From: Aquimarina sp. Aq107 | GTDB lineage: Bacteria > Bacteroidota > Bacteroidia > Flavobacteriales > Flavobacteriaceae | Length of the DNA: 64,000 nucleotides | Direction: 5' to 3' | Assembly (NCBI RefSeq): GCF_943733665.1 | Contig: NZ_OX030782.1 | Span: 1,824,501 to 1,888,500 of the forward strand | Part shown: positions 9,724 through 18,154 of the stretch, one piece after another | How positions within the stretch are numbered: position 1 is the first letter of the stretch | Layout of the letters: every line of letters begins with the position of its first letter | Notes under the pieces: generated by a model | Told to the model about the DNA's origin: nothing | The model's database searches: none | The model's input: the letters and a program-made list of their open reading frames with translations, nothing else | Position numbers and translations under genes: made by a program

Positions 9724-9747
9724 GCGCTATTATCAAAATAATAGCGC
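9724..9747. terminator. Terminator after bshA
   Basis: Perfect 10-base stem (GCGCTATTAT / ATAATAGCGC) with loop CAAA, just after the bshA stop. T-rich tail is short. It may also stop the convergent barrel gene. Confidence 0.8.
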
Positions 9748-9790
9748 CTTACAACTAAACAAAAATCAAATCAATTGATTCTCGAGGGGT

Positions 9791-10327
9791 TTAAAAGATA
9801 TATCTTGCAGCGATTCCGATATTGACTCCGAAGTTATCCACATCACTAAATCCTCCAGTATTTTCTATACTATGAATATCATAGGTTGGGCGAATACTAA
9901 ATGCTACCTGCAGCGGAAAATCAAAACGATAATCTACTCCAAAATCAGCTCCAACATAAGGAAAGAATTCACTATCTCGATCATTGGTTATTCCGAAACC
10001 AAAAATGCTAGTTTTAAAGTCAATATAACCCGCACCTATTCCTGGACCGGCAAACCAATTTAGGTTATCCCAAATGTTATAACTCCAGTGAAAGTATGCT
10101 CCTCCACGATAGGTGTTAATGAATGAATTTGTTTTCCAACTAAGATTAACGTCAATTCTATTATGTTCTCCAAACATTTGACGTTGGTATGTGATTTCTG
10201 GACCAAATCCTTCATCACCAACAACTCCTTGTGATAATCTAATACCTATAACACTTTTAGGAATATCTTGTGCCTGAAGATTAATACTAGTTACAATTAA
10301 GATGAGAACAAAAAATAATTTTTTCAT
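9791..10327 (-). CDS. Outer-membrane barrel-type secreted protein, paralogue 1
   Basis: 178 residues. Signal peptide MKKLFFVLILIVTSINLQA cleaved before Q. The mature protein alternates short strands: VIGIRLSQG, FGPEITYQRQM, RIDVNLSWK, GAYFHWSYNI, LNWFAGPGIGAGYIDF, VGADFGVDYRFDFPLQVAFSIRP, and ends NIGIAARYIF with a terminal aromatic residue, as in outer-membrane barrels. Clearly related to the next gene (shared GIRLS, WF/YVGPGIG, FDFPL, ARY.F). Function unknown. Confidence 0.8.
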   Translation of the reverse strand: MKKLFFVLILIVTSINLQAQDIPKSVIGIRLSQGVVGDEGFGPEITYQRQMFGEHNRIDVNLSWKTNSFINTYRGGAYFHWSYNIWDNLNWFAGPGIGAGYIDFKTSIFGFGITNDRDSEFFPYVGADFGVDYRFDFPLQVAFSIRPTYDIHSIENTGGFSDVDNFGVNIGIAARYIF

Positions 10328-10402
10328 GATTATAAGGTTTTTTTAATATTTACCTTTTGTATGTAATCGAATGAAAAGGTTAACATATAATCGAAAAAAA
10401 AT

Positions 10403-10436
10403 AAAAATCCCTCGACAATAGTGCCGAGGGATTTTT
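10403..10436. terminator. Bidirectional hairpin terminator
   Basis: Stem AAAAATCCCTCG with CGAGGGATTTTT, 10-base loop; T-rich on both strands. It lies between the two barrel paralogues and would end the upstream (minus-strand) one, so the two are probably separate transcripts. Confidence 0.85.
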
Positions 10437-10456
10437 ATTATGATATGTAAGATGTA

Positions 10457-10948
10457 CTAAAACTTATATCTTGCACTTAGACCAAGATTAAATATAATAT
10501 CATCATTTGTGTAATCATCAAAGTAAATTTCGGGTCGAAAATCTAAGGAAATTAGTAGAGGAAAGTCGAAATTGAATTCAATACCAACATCTCCCGTTAC
10601 AAAACCAAAAGTCCCTAAGTCATCTCTATTATCAAGATCATTGTCATAATCCACAAGACCACCACCGATACCAGGCCCAACATACCAGTTTAGTCCTCCA
10701 TCAATATTAAATACCCATTGATAGATACCAGTTAATTTAACAGCATTAAAACTATTTCTTCCTTGCACCCCTAAATTTAATTCTGCTCTAGTTTCAGGGC
10801 TTAATCTTGCTTGATATGTAGCTTCCGCCCAGAAACCATTACTTTCACTAAGTCTTAAACCTATAGCATGTTCTGAAATTTCTTGCGCTTGCGCTGTAAA
10901 AATTGAAGCAAATAATAAAGAGGTAATGATAAAAATACGCTTCGTCAT
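10457..10948 (-). CDS. Outer-membrane barrel-type secreted protein, paralogue 2
   Basis: 163 residues with signal peptide cleaved at AQA-Q. Same layout as the gene downstream: AIGLRLSES, WAEATYQARL, RAELNLGVQGRNSFN, LNWYVGPGIGGGLVDYDND, VGIEFNFDFPLLISLDFRP, ending LGLSARYKF. The shared pattern across the full length shows a tandem gene duplication that has diverged, mainly in the acidic loops (DNDLDNRDD). Each copy has its own spacing and the intervening terminator separates them. No further function visible. Confidence 0.8.
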   Translation of the reverse strand: MTKRIFIITSLLFASIFTAQAQEISEHAIGLRLSESNGFWAEATYQARLSPETRAELNLGVQGRNSFNAVKLTGIYQWVFNIDGGLNWYVGPGIGGGLVDYDNDLDNRDDLGTFGFVTGDVGIEFNFDFPLLISLDFRPEIYFDDYTNDDIIFNLGLSARYKF

Positions 10949-11074
10949 TGTGATATTGTTTTTTTATTGTTATCCCAATATAACGTTAGATACTTTTTTT
11001 TAATATGATTGAATTGCTTAAGATTTTGTTAATTTCTAATTTAAATACAACATATGAATTCCTTTAATACCTGT

Positions 11075-11887
11075 CTAAGCTCCTTGTAATTTCATATCTG
11101 TACTTTCGAAAATTTTATCTGCCGAATTTGCAATAAATCCTGTAAAAAGTTGACCATTCTCTTGTTTGTGTCTAAATGCGAATTCATAATAACAAGAAGT
11201 AACCTCTTTGATCCCCTCAATAAATTCTATTTCGATTTTATCTGCTAAAATACTTGATTGTTCAAGAAATTGAGAAGGAGTTCCTTTGATCTCTCCACCA
11301 GAAGAATTTAGCACAAATCCGTTTTTCTTTAGAAAACTATTAAGACTAGTTAAGTTTTTAAAGTTGTTCAGTTTATTAACGTCTACTGTAAAGTGATTGG
11401 AGCAAAAACCATTAACGTACATCCAAGCAGCATATTCAGATTCTTGTTGTAAGTTTTTATAGGTTTCATAGGATGGTGTCTCCCAAACCCTACCTTTTAA
11501 TATTAAATCATCTTGGTCAAAAATTGTACTCTCGACGTTATCCAATAATTCTTTTACAGTTTTCTGAAGCTGTTCAGTAAAATGATGGCTTAGCAATTGA
11601 CTTATGAAAATTTTTGGAGCATCAGGATTATCAGCATGTTCGTAATGTTTAGCATACAGCTTTTTAGCTTCAAAATGATATTCATTTATTTCTTTATAAC
11701 CCATTGCTAAAAATGGTTTAGCAATTACACTAATATTAGTTCTTGGGTCATCAAAAGTTCTAATTGCGATATGATCATTGAAAATTGTTTCATTCTCTCC
11801 CGCCAATAGAGATTTAACCTTATTTGCAGATGGGGTTTTATGAGCATATTGTTTCCATAGCTCTTCAAAAAAAAGTGTAGAATTCAT
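11075..11887 (-). CDS. DUF1338 enzyme, 2-oxoadipate dioxygenase/decarboxylase (HglS) family
   Basis: 270 residues, the short bacteroidete form. Family features: NDHIAIRTFDD with an early metal-site histidine near residue 39, EINEYHFEAKKLYAKHYEH, KIFISQLLSHHF, NGFCSNHFTVDVNKL with a second histidine, and a glutamate late in the chain (YYEFAFRHKQ). Characterised members (HglS, E. coli YdcJ relatives) are Fe(II) enzymes turning 2-oxoadipate into D-2-hydroxyglutarate in lysine breakdown. It faces an Lrp regulator and a YdiJ-like dehydrogenase that could oxidise that product. Family is confident; substrate is inferred from context. Confidence 0.85.
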   Translation of the reverse strand: MNSTLFFEELWKQYAHKTPSANKVKSLLAGENETIFNDHIAIRTFDDPRTNISVIAKPFLAMGYKEINEYHFEAKKLYAKHYEHADNPDAPKIFISQLLSHHFTEQLQKTVKELLDNVESTIFDQDDLILKGRVWETPSYETYKNLQQESEYAAWMYVNGFCSNHFTVDVNKLNNFKNLTSLNSFLKKNGFVLNSSGGEIKGTPSQFLEQSSILADKIEIEFIEGIKEVTSCYYEFAFRHKQENGQLFTGFIANSADKIFESTDMKLQGA

Positions 11888-11908
11888 TTTATCTGTTTAT
11901 TTTTATTT

Positions 11909-11925
11909 CAAAAGTACTACATTTG
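11909..11925. promoter_or_regulatory. Back-to-back -7 elements of the DUF1338/Lrp divergent region
   Basis: Minus strand TACTTTTG (11916-11909) fits TAnnTTTG and lies 22 bases before the DUF1338 ATG. Plus strand TACATTTG (11918-11925) fits the same box 122 bases before the Lrp ATG. Only one base separates them. Neither has a clear -33 box, so at least one may be chance. Confidence 0.4.
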
Positions 11926-12047
11926 ACTAATTTTATTACTTTAGGTAATTGATTTAATTAATTATTGTTTTTTTTTATGTCAAATTGATTTTGCTTTAAA
12001 ATAAGATTTCTTATTTATAGCTTAGATCACTCAAAATTTCATTCATT

Positions 12048-12527
12048 ATGAATCATTTTGATTATATAGATCAGCAAATATTATTGCAGATCCGCGAAGA
12101 TGCTAGAAAACCTTTTTCGCAAATAGCTGAAGAATTAAAGATTTCTAATTCATTAGTACATCAAAGAATTAGAAAGTTAAAGGAGAACCAGGTAATTAAT
12201 AAAGCCGAGTTTGTTATTGATGAAAAGCAAATAGGATACAAAACCAAATCTTATGTTGGAATAAGGCTTAAAGAAGCTAGATATGCTAGGTCAGTAGTTG
12301 ATGATTTGGCTAAAATACCAGAAATATTAGAATGTAATTATGTATCTGGTAATTATGCACTTTTTATCCTGATATTTGCATACGATAATCATCATTTACG
12401 CAATATTCTATACGAACAAGTTCATCAAATAGATGGAGTTGCTGGTACGGATAGCTTTATTTGTTTTGATACCAATTTTAAGCGACAGATTACTTTGGAT
12501 TCATTAGTAAAAGGAAAACAAATATGA
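12048..12527 (+). CDS. Lrp/AsnC family transcriptional regulator
   Basis: 159 residues. N-terminal winged helix-turn-helix (IDQQILLQIREDARKPFSQIAEELKIS, SNSLVHQRIRKLKENQVI) and C-terminal ligand-binding RAM domain (KSYVGIRLKEARYARSV, NYVSGNYALFILIF). Family members respond to amino acids. Its stop overlaps the next ATG (ATGA), so it is translationally coupled to the FAD/Fe-S dehydrogenase and likely controls that gene and the divergent DUF1338 gene. An amino acid such as lysine as ligand is an inference from the enzymes around it. Confidence 0.92.
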   Translation: MNHFDYIDQQILLQIREDARKPFSQIAEELKISNSLVHQRIRKLKENQVINKAEFVIDEKQIGYKTKSYVGIRLKEARYARSVVDDLAKIPEILECNYVSGNYALFILIFAYDNHHLRNILYEQVHQIDGVAGTDSFICFDTNFKRQITLDSLVKGKQI

Positions 12528-15463
12528 TAAAAGAAGCTGATCTCATTACTTTAAGTGAACAGTTAGATGGAGAATTAAACTTCGATTTTCTTACCAAATC
12601 CTTATATGCTACTGATGCATCTGTATATCGCAGAATTCCTACGGCGGTAGCTTTTCCTAAAAATATATTGGACCTAAAGAAAATTATAAATTTTGCGAAC
12701 GATAATAGCTGCGGTTTAATACCAAGAACGGCTGGGACTTCTTTAGCAGGTCAATGTGTTGGAGATGGCATTGTAGTAGATGTGTCTAAATACTTTACTA
12801 AAATAATAGCTATCGATGAAGCTAAAAAAACAGTTACCGTTCAGCCTGGAGTTATTAGAGATGATTTAAACCGTTTTCTAAAACCTTATGGAGTGTTTTT
12901 TGGGCCAAATACTTCTACCTCTAATCGTTGCATGATAGGCGGTATGGTTGGTAATAATAGTAGCGGTACTACTTCTATACAATATGGTGTTACTAGAGAT
13001 AAAGTAATCAAATTACAAACAGTTTTATCTGATGGTAGCGAAGTAACGTTTTCCAATATTTCTAAAGAAGGTTTTGAACATAAGAGGAATCAAAATACAT
13101 TAGAAGGTAAGATATATGATACTGTTTTTAATGAGTTAATTTCTCAGGATGCACAAGAAAACATACATAATAATTTTCCTAAACCTGAGATACATAGGCG
13201 TAATACTGGATATGCAATTGATGAATTAATTAAATCCAATGTTTTCTCAGATTACAAGGAGGATTTTAATATGTGTAATTTATTATCTGGTAGTGAGGGA
13301 ACCTTAGCTTTTACAACCCAAATTACATTGCAACTGGATAAACTACCTCCTCAGGAGTCATTGATGATAGCTTCTCACTTTCATTCTATCGAAGACTGTT
13401 TAAATGCTGTAGAACCGGTAATGAAACATACATTATTTACTTGTGAAATGATGGATAAGACAATCTTAGATTGTACAAAAAACAATGTAGAACAACTTAA
13501 GAATCGCTTTTTTATAGAAGATGATCCTCAAGCGATTTTAATGTTAGAATTAAGAGCTAATGATTTAGAAAGTCTTGAAAAACAAAAAATAACACTGTTG
13601 TCTACATTAGAGAATTCAGGATTGACTTATGCAAATCCTATTTTATTAGGAAATCAAATTAATCAAGCTTTAGAACTTAGAAAAGCAGGGTTGGGGCTAT
13701 TAGGTAATATTATAGGTGATAAAAAAGCAGTTGCCTGTATAGAGGATACGGCAGTAGCTTTATCTGATTTAGCAAACTATATCAAAGAGTTTTCTGATTT
13801 AATGAAAAGACATGATCAAGATGCAGTTTATTACGCACATGCCGGCGCTGGGGAATTGCATTTAAGACCAATCTTGGATCTTAAAAAGAAAACAGATGTT
13901 GTGCTTTTTAAAGAAATTACTGATGATGTAGCTAGTTTGGTAAAAAAGTATAATGGATCCATGAGTGGAGAGCATGGTGATGGAATTGTTCGAGCGGAGT
14001 ATATTCCTTTTATGATTGGAGAAGCGAATTATAATGTGTTAAAACGAATAAAAACTGTATTTGATCCTAAAGGTATTTTTAATCCAGGTAAGATAGTAGA
14101 TGCCTATGCCATGGATGAACAGTTAAGGTACGAGATTGATAGAAAAGAACCTGAAATAGAAACATTATTAGATTTTACAGATTCTTTAGGAATTTTACGT
14201 GCTGCAGAAAAATGTAATGGGAGTGGAGATTGCAGAAAATCAGTAGAGTCAGGAGGAACTATGTGTCCTAGTTATAGGGCTACTAAAAATGAAAAGGATA
14301 CCACCAGAGGTAGAGCTAATACGCTACGAGAAGTATTAACGAATAATACAGAATCTAATAAATTTAACAAGAAAGAATTAAAAGAAGTATTTGATTTATG
14401 TATTAGTTGTAAAGGTTGTTCTAGTGAATGCCCTTCTAATGTAGATGTAGCTGCCTTAAAAGCAGAGTTCGAATATCAATATCAAAAAGAAAACGGAACT
14501 TCTCTTAGAACTAAATTATTTGCAAACAATAATACATTTAATAATCTAGGAAGAATAGCACCCGGTTTAACAAATTTCTTTTTTGAAAACACATTTACTT
14601 CTGGGATTTTAAAATCCACTCTTGGTATTGCTAAAGAAAGAGAATTGCCATTACTAAGTAAACAATCTTTAAGAAAATGGTGTCAAAACCATTTAAAACT
14701 AAAACAACCTAAAAATCCAATTAAAAGTATTTACTTTTTTGTAGATGAGTTTACAAATCATTTAGATACTGATATTGGAATCGATGCATTAGAGTTGTTA
14801 ACAGGATTAGGTTATGAAGTAAAAATCACAAATCACAAGGAAAGTGGTCGAACGTTTATTTCTAAAGGACTATTAAAGCAGGCTAAAAAACTTGCGAATT
14901 ATAATATAAATACTCTTAGAGAATTAATATCTAGTGATATTCCATTAATTGGATTAGAGCCTTCGGCGATATTAACGTTTAGAGATGAATATCATAGGTT
15001 AGCTGATGATAAAGAAGTAGCAAAAACACTTTCGCAAAACACTTTTTTAATTGATGAGTTTTTAAAATCAGAGATTGAATTAGGTAACATTACTTCTGAG
15101 CAATTTACAAGGGAAGAAAAAGTAATAAAACTTCACGGGCATTGTCATCAGAAAGCATTGTCTACTATTCATACAACGTTTGTATACCTTAATCTACCCA
15201 AGAACTACAAAGTGACCATTATTCCTTCAGGATGTTGTGGTATGGCAGGATCTTTTGGGTATGAAAAAGAGCATTATGATGTGAGTATGCAAATTGGGGA
15301 ACAAACATTATTTCCTGCGATAAGAAAAGCTCCAGAAACAACTATTATTGCTGCTGTTGGAACTAGTTGTAGACATCAGATTAAAGATGGAACAAAACGT
15401 ATTGCATTACATCCTGTTAGTATATTAAATGCAGCTTTAATATCGAAAACAGAATATAAATAA
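12524..15463 (+). CDS. YdiJ-like FAD/4Fe-4S D-2-hydroxyacid dehydrogenase
   Basis: 979 residues in three parts. FAD_binding_4 domain: PRTAGTSLAGQCVGDGIVVD near 70, FGPNTSTSNRCMIGGMVGNNSSGT near 125. FAD oxidase C-terminal domain: HAGAGELHLRP and SGEHGDGIVR near 440-490. Ferredoxin-like and CCG domains: CNGSGDCRKS, CISCKGCSSECPSNVD, HGHCHQKA and SGCCGMAGSFGYEKEHYD. The length and order match E. coli YdiJ, reported as a D-2-hydroxyglutarate dehydrogenase, rather than the shorter Dld. Overlaps the Lrp gene by 4 bases. With the DUF1338 enzyme it would recycle D-2-hydroxyglutarate to 2-oxoglutarate; D-lactate or another 2-hydroxyacid is the alternative. Confidence 0.88.
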   Translation: MIKEADLITLSEQLDGELNFDFLTKSLYATDASVYRRIPTAVAFPKNILDLKKIINFANDNSCGLIPRTAGTSLAGQCVGDGIVVDVSKYFTKIIAIDEAKKTVTVQPGVIRDDLNRFLKPYGVFFGPNTSTSNRCMIGGMVGNNSSGTTSIQYGVTRDKVIKLQTVLSDGSEVTFSNISKEGFEHKRNQNTLEGKIYDTVFNELISQDAQENIHNNFPKPEIHRRNTGYAIDELIKSNVFSDYKEDFNMCNLLSGSEGTLAFTTQITLQLDKLPPQESLMIASHFHSIEDCLNAVEPVMKHTLFTCEMMDKTILDCTKNNVEQLKNRFFIEDDPQAILMLELRANDLESLEKQKITLLSTLENSGLTYANPILLGNQINQALELRKAGLGLLGNIIGDKKAVACIEDTAVALSDLANYIKEFSDLMKRHDQDAVYYAHAGAGELHLRPILDLKKKTDVVLFKEITDDVASLVKKYNGSMSGEHGDGIVRAEYIPFMIGEANYNVLKRIKTVFDPKGIFNPGKIVDAYAMDEQLRYEIDRKEPEIETLLDFTDSLGILRAAEKCNGSGDCRKSVESGGTMCPSYRATKNEKDTTRGRANTLREVLTNNTESNKFNKKELKEVFDLCISCKGCSSECPSNVDVAALKAEFEYQYQKENGTSLRTKLFANNNTFNNLGRIAPGLTNFFFENTFTSGILKSTLGIAKERELPLLSKQSLRKWCQNHLKLKQPKNPIKSIYFFVDEFTNHLDTDIGIDALELLTGLGYEVKITNHKESGRTFISKGLLKQAKKLANYNINTLRELISSDIPLIGLEPSAILTFRDEYHRLADDKEVAKTLSQNTFLIDEFLKSEIELGNITSEQFTREEKVIKLHGHCHQKALSTIHTTFVYLNLPKNYKVTIIPSGCCGMAGSFGYEKEHYDVSMQIGEQTLFPAIRKAPETTIIAAVGTSCRHQIKDGTKRIALHPVSILNAALISKTEYK

Positions 15464-15514
15464 CGTATAATCAATGTGTTGTGAAATTGTGAATATCTAA
15501 TAACAAAATTCGTA

Positions 15515-15543
15515 TTGAGAACTTTTTTTAAGATTTATATTTG
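15515..15543 (+). promoter_or_regulatory. Flavobacterial promoter of the DUF4494 gene
   Basis: TTG at 15515-15517, 18-base spacer, then TATATTTG at 15536-15543. Both boxes and the spacing fit the flavobacterial consensus. The box ends 21 bases before the ATG. Confidence 0.7.
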
Positions 15544-15564
15544 GCATCCTAAAAAAGTAAATAT

Positions 15565-16113
15565 ATGAGCGCTACTTGGTACGAATGTAAAGTAAAATAT
15601 AGAAAAATAAATGATTCTGGAGTACAGAAAGTAACTACAGAACCTTATTTAGTGGATGCAGTATCTTATACAGAAGCAGAAACTAGAATTAATGAAGAAA
15701 TGGCAGCATATGTTAGTGAAGAATTTATTATTACTAATATAAAAGTTGCAAATTTTGCTGAGATACACCCTTTTGAAAATTCTGATCGTTGGTTTAAATC
15801 AAAAGTATCTTTGATAGCTTATGACGAAGAAAGCGGTAAAGAAAGGAAAACAAACATGTATCTTTTAATTCAGGCTAATGATGTAAAAGAAGCTTTTGAC
15901 AATACTAATACCGTGATGAAAGGTACGACAGGAGACTATACAATACCTGCAATTGCCGAATCACCAATTATGGATGTATTCCCTTATTTTACAGGTGAAG
16001 AGGAACAATTAGAAAAATTCAAAGCATTGAGAGATTCTATTCAGGAAGTAGAAGAAGTAGAAATAGATGAAAATGTACCAGCAGCTCCAGGTTTTATAGG
16101 AGAAGAAGAATAA
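15565..16113 (+). CDS. DUF4494 domain protein
   Basis: 182 residues, cytoplasmic, no signal peptide. Opens SATWYECKVKYRKI, repeats a similar strand pattern in the second half (WFKSKVSLIAYDEESGKERK), and ends in an acidic tail (EEVEEVEIDENVPAAPGF). This matches the bacteroidete-specific DUF4494 family, whose function is unknown. Own promoter and a strong terminator, so monocistronic. Confidence 0.88.
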   Translation: MSATWYECKVKYRKINDSGVQKVTTEPYLVDAVSYTEAETRINEEMAAYVSEEFIITNIKVANFAEIHPFENSDRWFKSKVSLIAYDEESGKERKTNMYLLIQANDVKEAFDNTNTVMKGTTGDYTIPAIAESPIMDVFPYFTGEEEQLEKFKALRDSIQEVEEVEIDENVPAAPGFIGEEE

Positions 16114-16150
16114 TATTTTTAAAGTATTAAAACCTAATAGAGGTTTCTAG

Positions 16151-16186
16151 AAAAAAGCTTTTGTATTATAACAAAAGCTTTTTTTT
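16151..16186 (+). terminator. Terminator after DUF4494
   Basis: Perfect 14-base stem (16151-16164 with 16171-16184, core AAGCTTTTGT), 6-base loop, eight-T tail. Confidence 0.9.
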
Positions 16187-16340
16187 ATGATTTTTAATTT
16201 AATTAAAAAAAGTTTATTCCCATATATTCTATACGATTATAATAATTTTAATCTTTTAGTAACTTATTCTAAAATTGATCGTCAAATAGATAATAATTGT
16301 TTTATTAAGCAACCACAATATCAATCAAAATAATAATCAC

Positions 16341-18005
16341 ATGAAATTATCACAAACAATTAAAACGTTACTTTTAGTTTTCTTTTGTACAGGATTGTTC
16401 TTTAGTACACAGGCTCAAAATTTAGAGAAAGAAATTGATGCTATTGTTTCTTCTATGTATTCTGTAGATGAACCAGGTATCTCAATTTTAGTAGCAAAGA
16501 ATGGAAAACCAATTTATCGAAAAGCCTTTGGTAAAGCTAATTTAGAACTAGAAGTACCTCTGAAACCAGAAAATGTATTCGAAATAGGTTCGATAACTAA
16601 ACAATTTACGGCAGTTGCGATCCTAATGTTAGAAGAACAAGGAAAACTTAAAATTGATGACGAAATCACTAAGTATATTCCCGATTATCCGATTAATGGA
16701 AAGAAGATTACCATTCATAATCTTTTAAATCATACATCTGGTATTAAAAGTTATACGGGCATGCAGAGTTTTATGAAATCTGCACGTACCGATATGACAC
16801 CAACAGAATTAATAGATGTATTTAAAAATGAGCCTATGGATTTTGATCCGGGAGAAGAGTTTAGATACAATAATTCTGGTTATATACTATTAGGATATAT
16901 TATTGAAGTAGTAACAAAAGATACGTACGAAAATTATATAGAAAAGAACATCTTCGAAAAGATAGGAATGAATTCTTCTTATTATGGCAGTACTAGCGAA
17001 CTGATTAAAAATAGAGCTTCTGGGTATAAACAAAATGAGGATGCATTCCTTAATGCAGATTACCTAAGTCTTACATTACCTTATGCTGCAGGATCATTAA
17101 TGTCTACGGTAGATGATCTATTAAAATGGCAAAATGCGATAAGTGCCAATACTTTTATAAAAAGATCAAGTTTAGAAAAAGCAATAAACGGATCTAAGCT
17201 AAACAATGGCGAAGAAATTGATTATGGTTACGGTTGGAGTAAGATTACCATACAAGAATCCAAAGGATATGCACATAGTGGTGGAATTTTTGGATATACA
17301 ACAAATGGAATCTTTTTAGAAAATGAAAATGTATATGTAATTGGATTAACCAATTGTAACTGTAAGAATGTACGTGAAATCACTATGAAAGTAGCAGCTA
17401 CTGCCATAGGTAAACCAATTCCTGATAAAAAAGATGCAGTTGCATTATCAATTAAAGAAGCAAAAAAATGGGTAGGAGCTTATGAGTTTGAAGATAATGT
17501 TATAAGACATATTATGCTTAAAGATGGTAAGCTATTTAGTCTAAGAGAAGGAGAGAATTCTAGAGAGTTTGAAATATACCAAATGAAAGATGGTTCGTTT
17601 ATTTTTGATGATGGAACTATATCTTATAATTTTTCGATGACTGATGATGGAAAAAGACAAACAGTATTTAAAACTGCTGATGAAAGTTTTACAGGAAAAG
17701 GAATTGATAAAGCTCCTCCTGCAGAAAGAAAGTCTATTACGGTATCAGCAGATATTTTGAAACAATATGTGGGTAAATTCGAGTTACAACCAAACTTCAT
17801 CATAGACATTACTTTAGAAGGAAATTCAATATATGCAGAGGCTACAGGGCAACCTAAGTTTGAACTTTTTGCAGAGACTGAGACATTGTTTTTCTTAAAA
17901 GTAGTACCTGCAGAAATTACATTTAATGCTAATAATAAAGGGTTAATAGATAGTTTGACTCTAAATCAAGGAGGAAGAAAAATGCCGGCAAAAAGGATCA
18001 ATTAG
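16341..18005 (+). CDS. Serine hydrolase, beta-lactamase/PBP4* family, secreted
   Basis: 554 residues. Signal peptide to STQA-Q. The beta-lactamase-like fold shows the nucleophile motif S84-I-T-K87 (GSITKQF), the tyrosine motif YNNSGY near 176, and AHSGGIFG (H-x-G) near 313. After about residue 370 there are two DUF3471-like small beta domains (WVGAYEFEDNVIRHIML; YVGKFELQPNFIIDITL), common in this group. Family members cleave peptides or esters in the periplasm; the substrate is not visible. Not likely a resistance beta-lactamase because of this domain layout. Ends in a hairpin terminator. Confidence 0.88.
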   Translation: MKLSQTIKTLLLVFFCTGLFFSTQAQNLEKEIDAIVSSMYSVDEPGISILVAKNGKPIYRKAFGKANLELEVPLKPENVFEIGSITKQFTAVAILMLEEQGKLKIDDEITKYIPDYPINGKKITIHNLLNHTSGIKSYTGMQSFMKSARTDMTPTELIDVFKNEPMDFDPGEEFRYNNSGYILLGYIIEVVTKDTYENYIEKNIFEKIGMNSSYYGSTSELIKNRASGYKQNEDAFLNADYLSLTLPYAAGSLMSTVDDLLKWQNAISANTFIKRSSLEKAINGSKLNNGEEIDYGYGWSKITIQESKGYAHSGGIFGYTTNGIFLENENVYVIGLTNCNCKNVREITMKVAATAIGKPIPDKKDAVALSIKEAKKWVGAYEFEDNVIRHIMLKDGKLFSLREGENSREFEIYQMKDGSFIFDDGTISYNFSMTDDGKRQTVFKTADESFTGKGIDKAPPAERKSITVSADILKQYVGKFELQPNFIIDITLEGNSIYAEATGQPKFELFAETETLFFLKVVPAEITFNANNKGLIDSLTLNQGGRKMPAKRIN

Positions 18006-18061
18006 AGATTCTAGATCTTAGTTGAGTCATGATTTTTAATATCAAATTATTCGATATCATA

Positions 18062-18098
18062 AAAGCGGAGTTAAAATATTAAATTTTAACTCCGCTTT
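18062..18098. terminator. Terminator after serine hydrolase
   Basis: Perfect 16-base inverted repeat (AAAGCGGAGTTAAAAT and complement) with a 5-base loop between convergent genes; likely serves both. Confidence 0.85.
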
Positions 18099-18154
18099 AT
18101 TGGTTTTAATTAAGTAAAAAATAACTTAATTAAATATGAATAGTTGGTCTTATT

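Noticed and set aside
9791-10948. The two barrel genes as one operon.
   Set aside because: A strong hairpin terminator lies between them.
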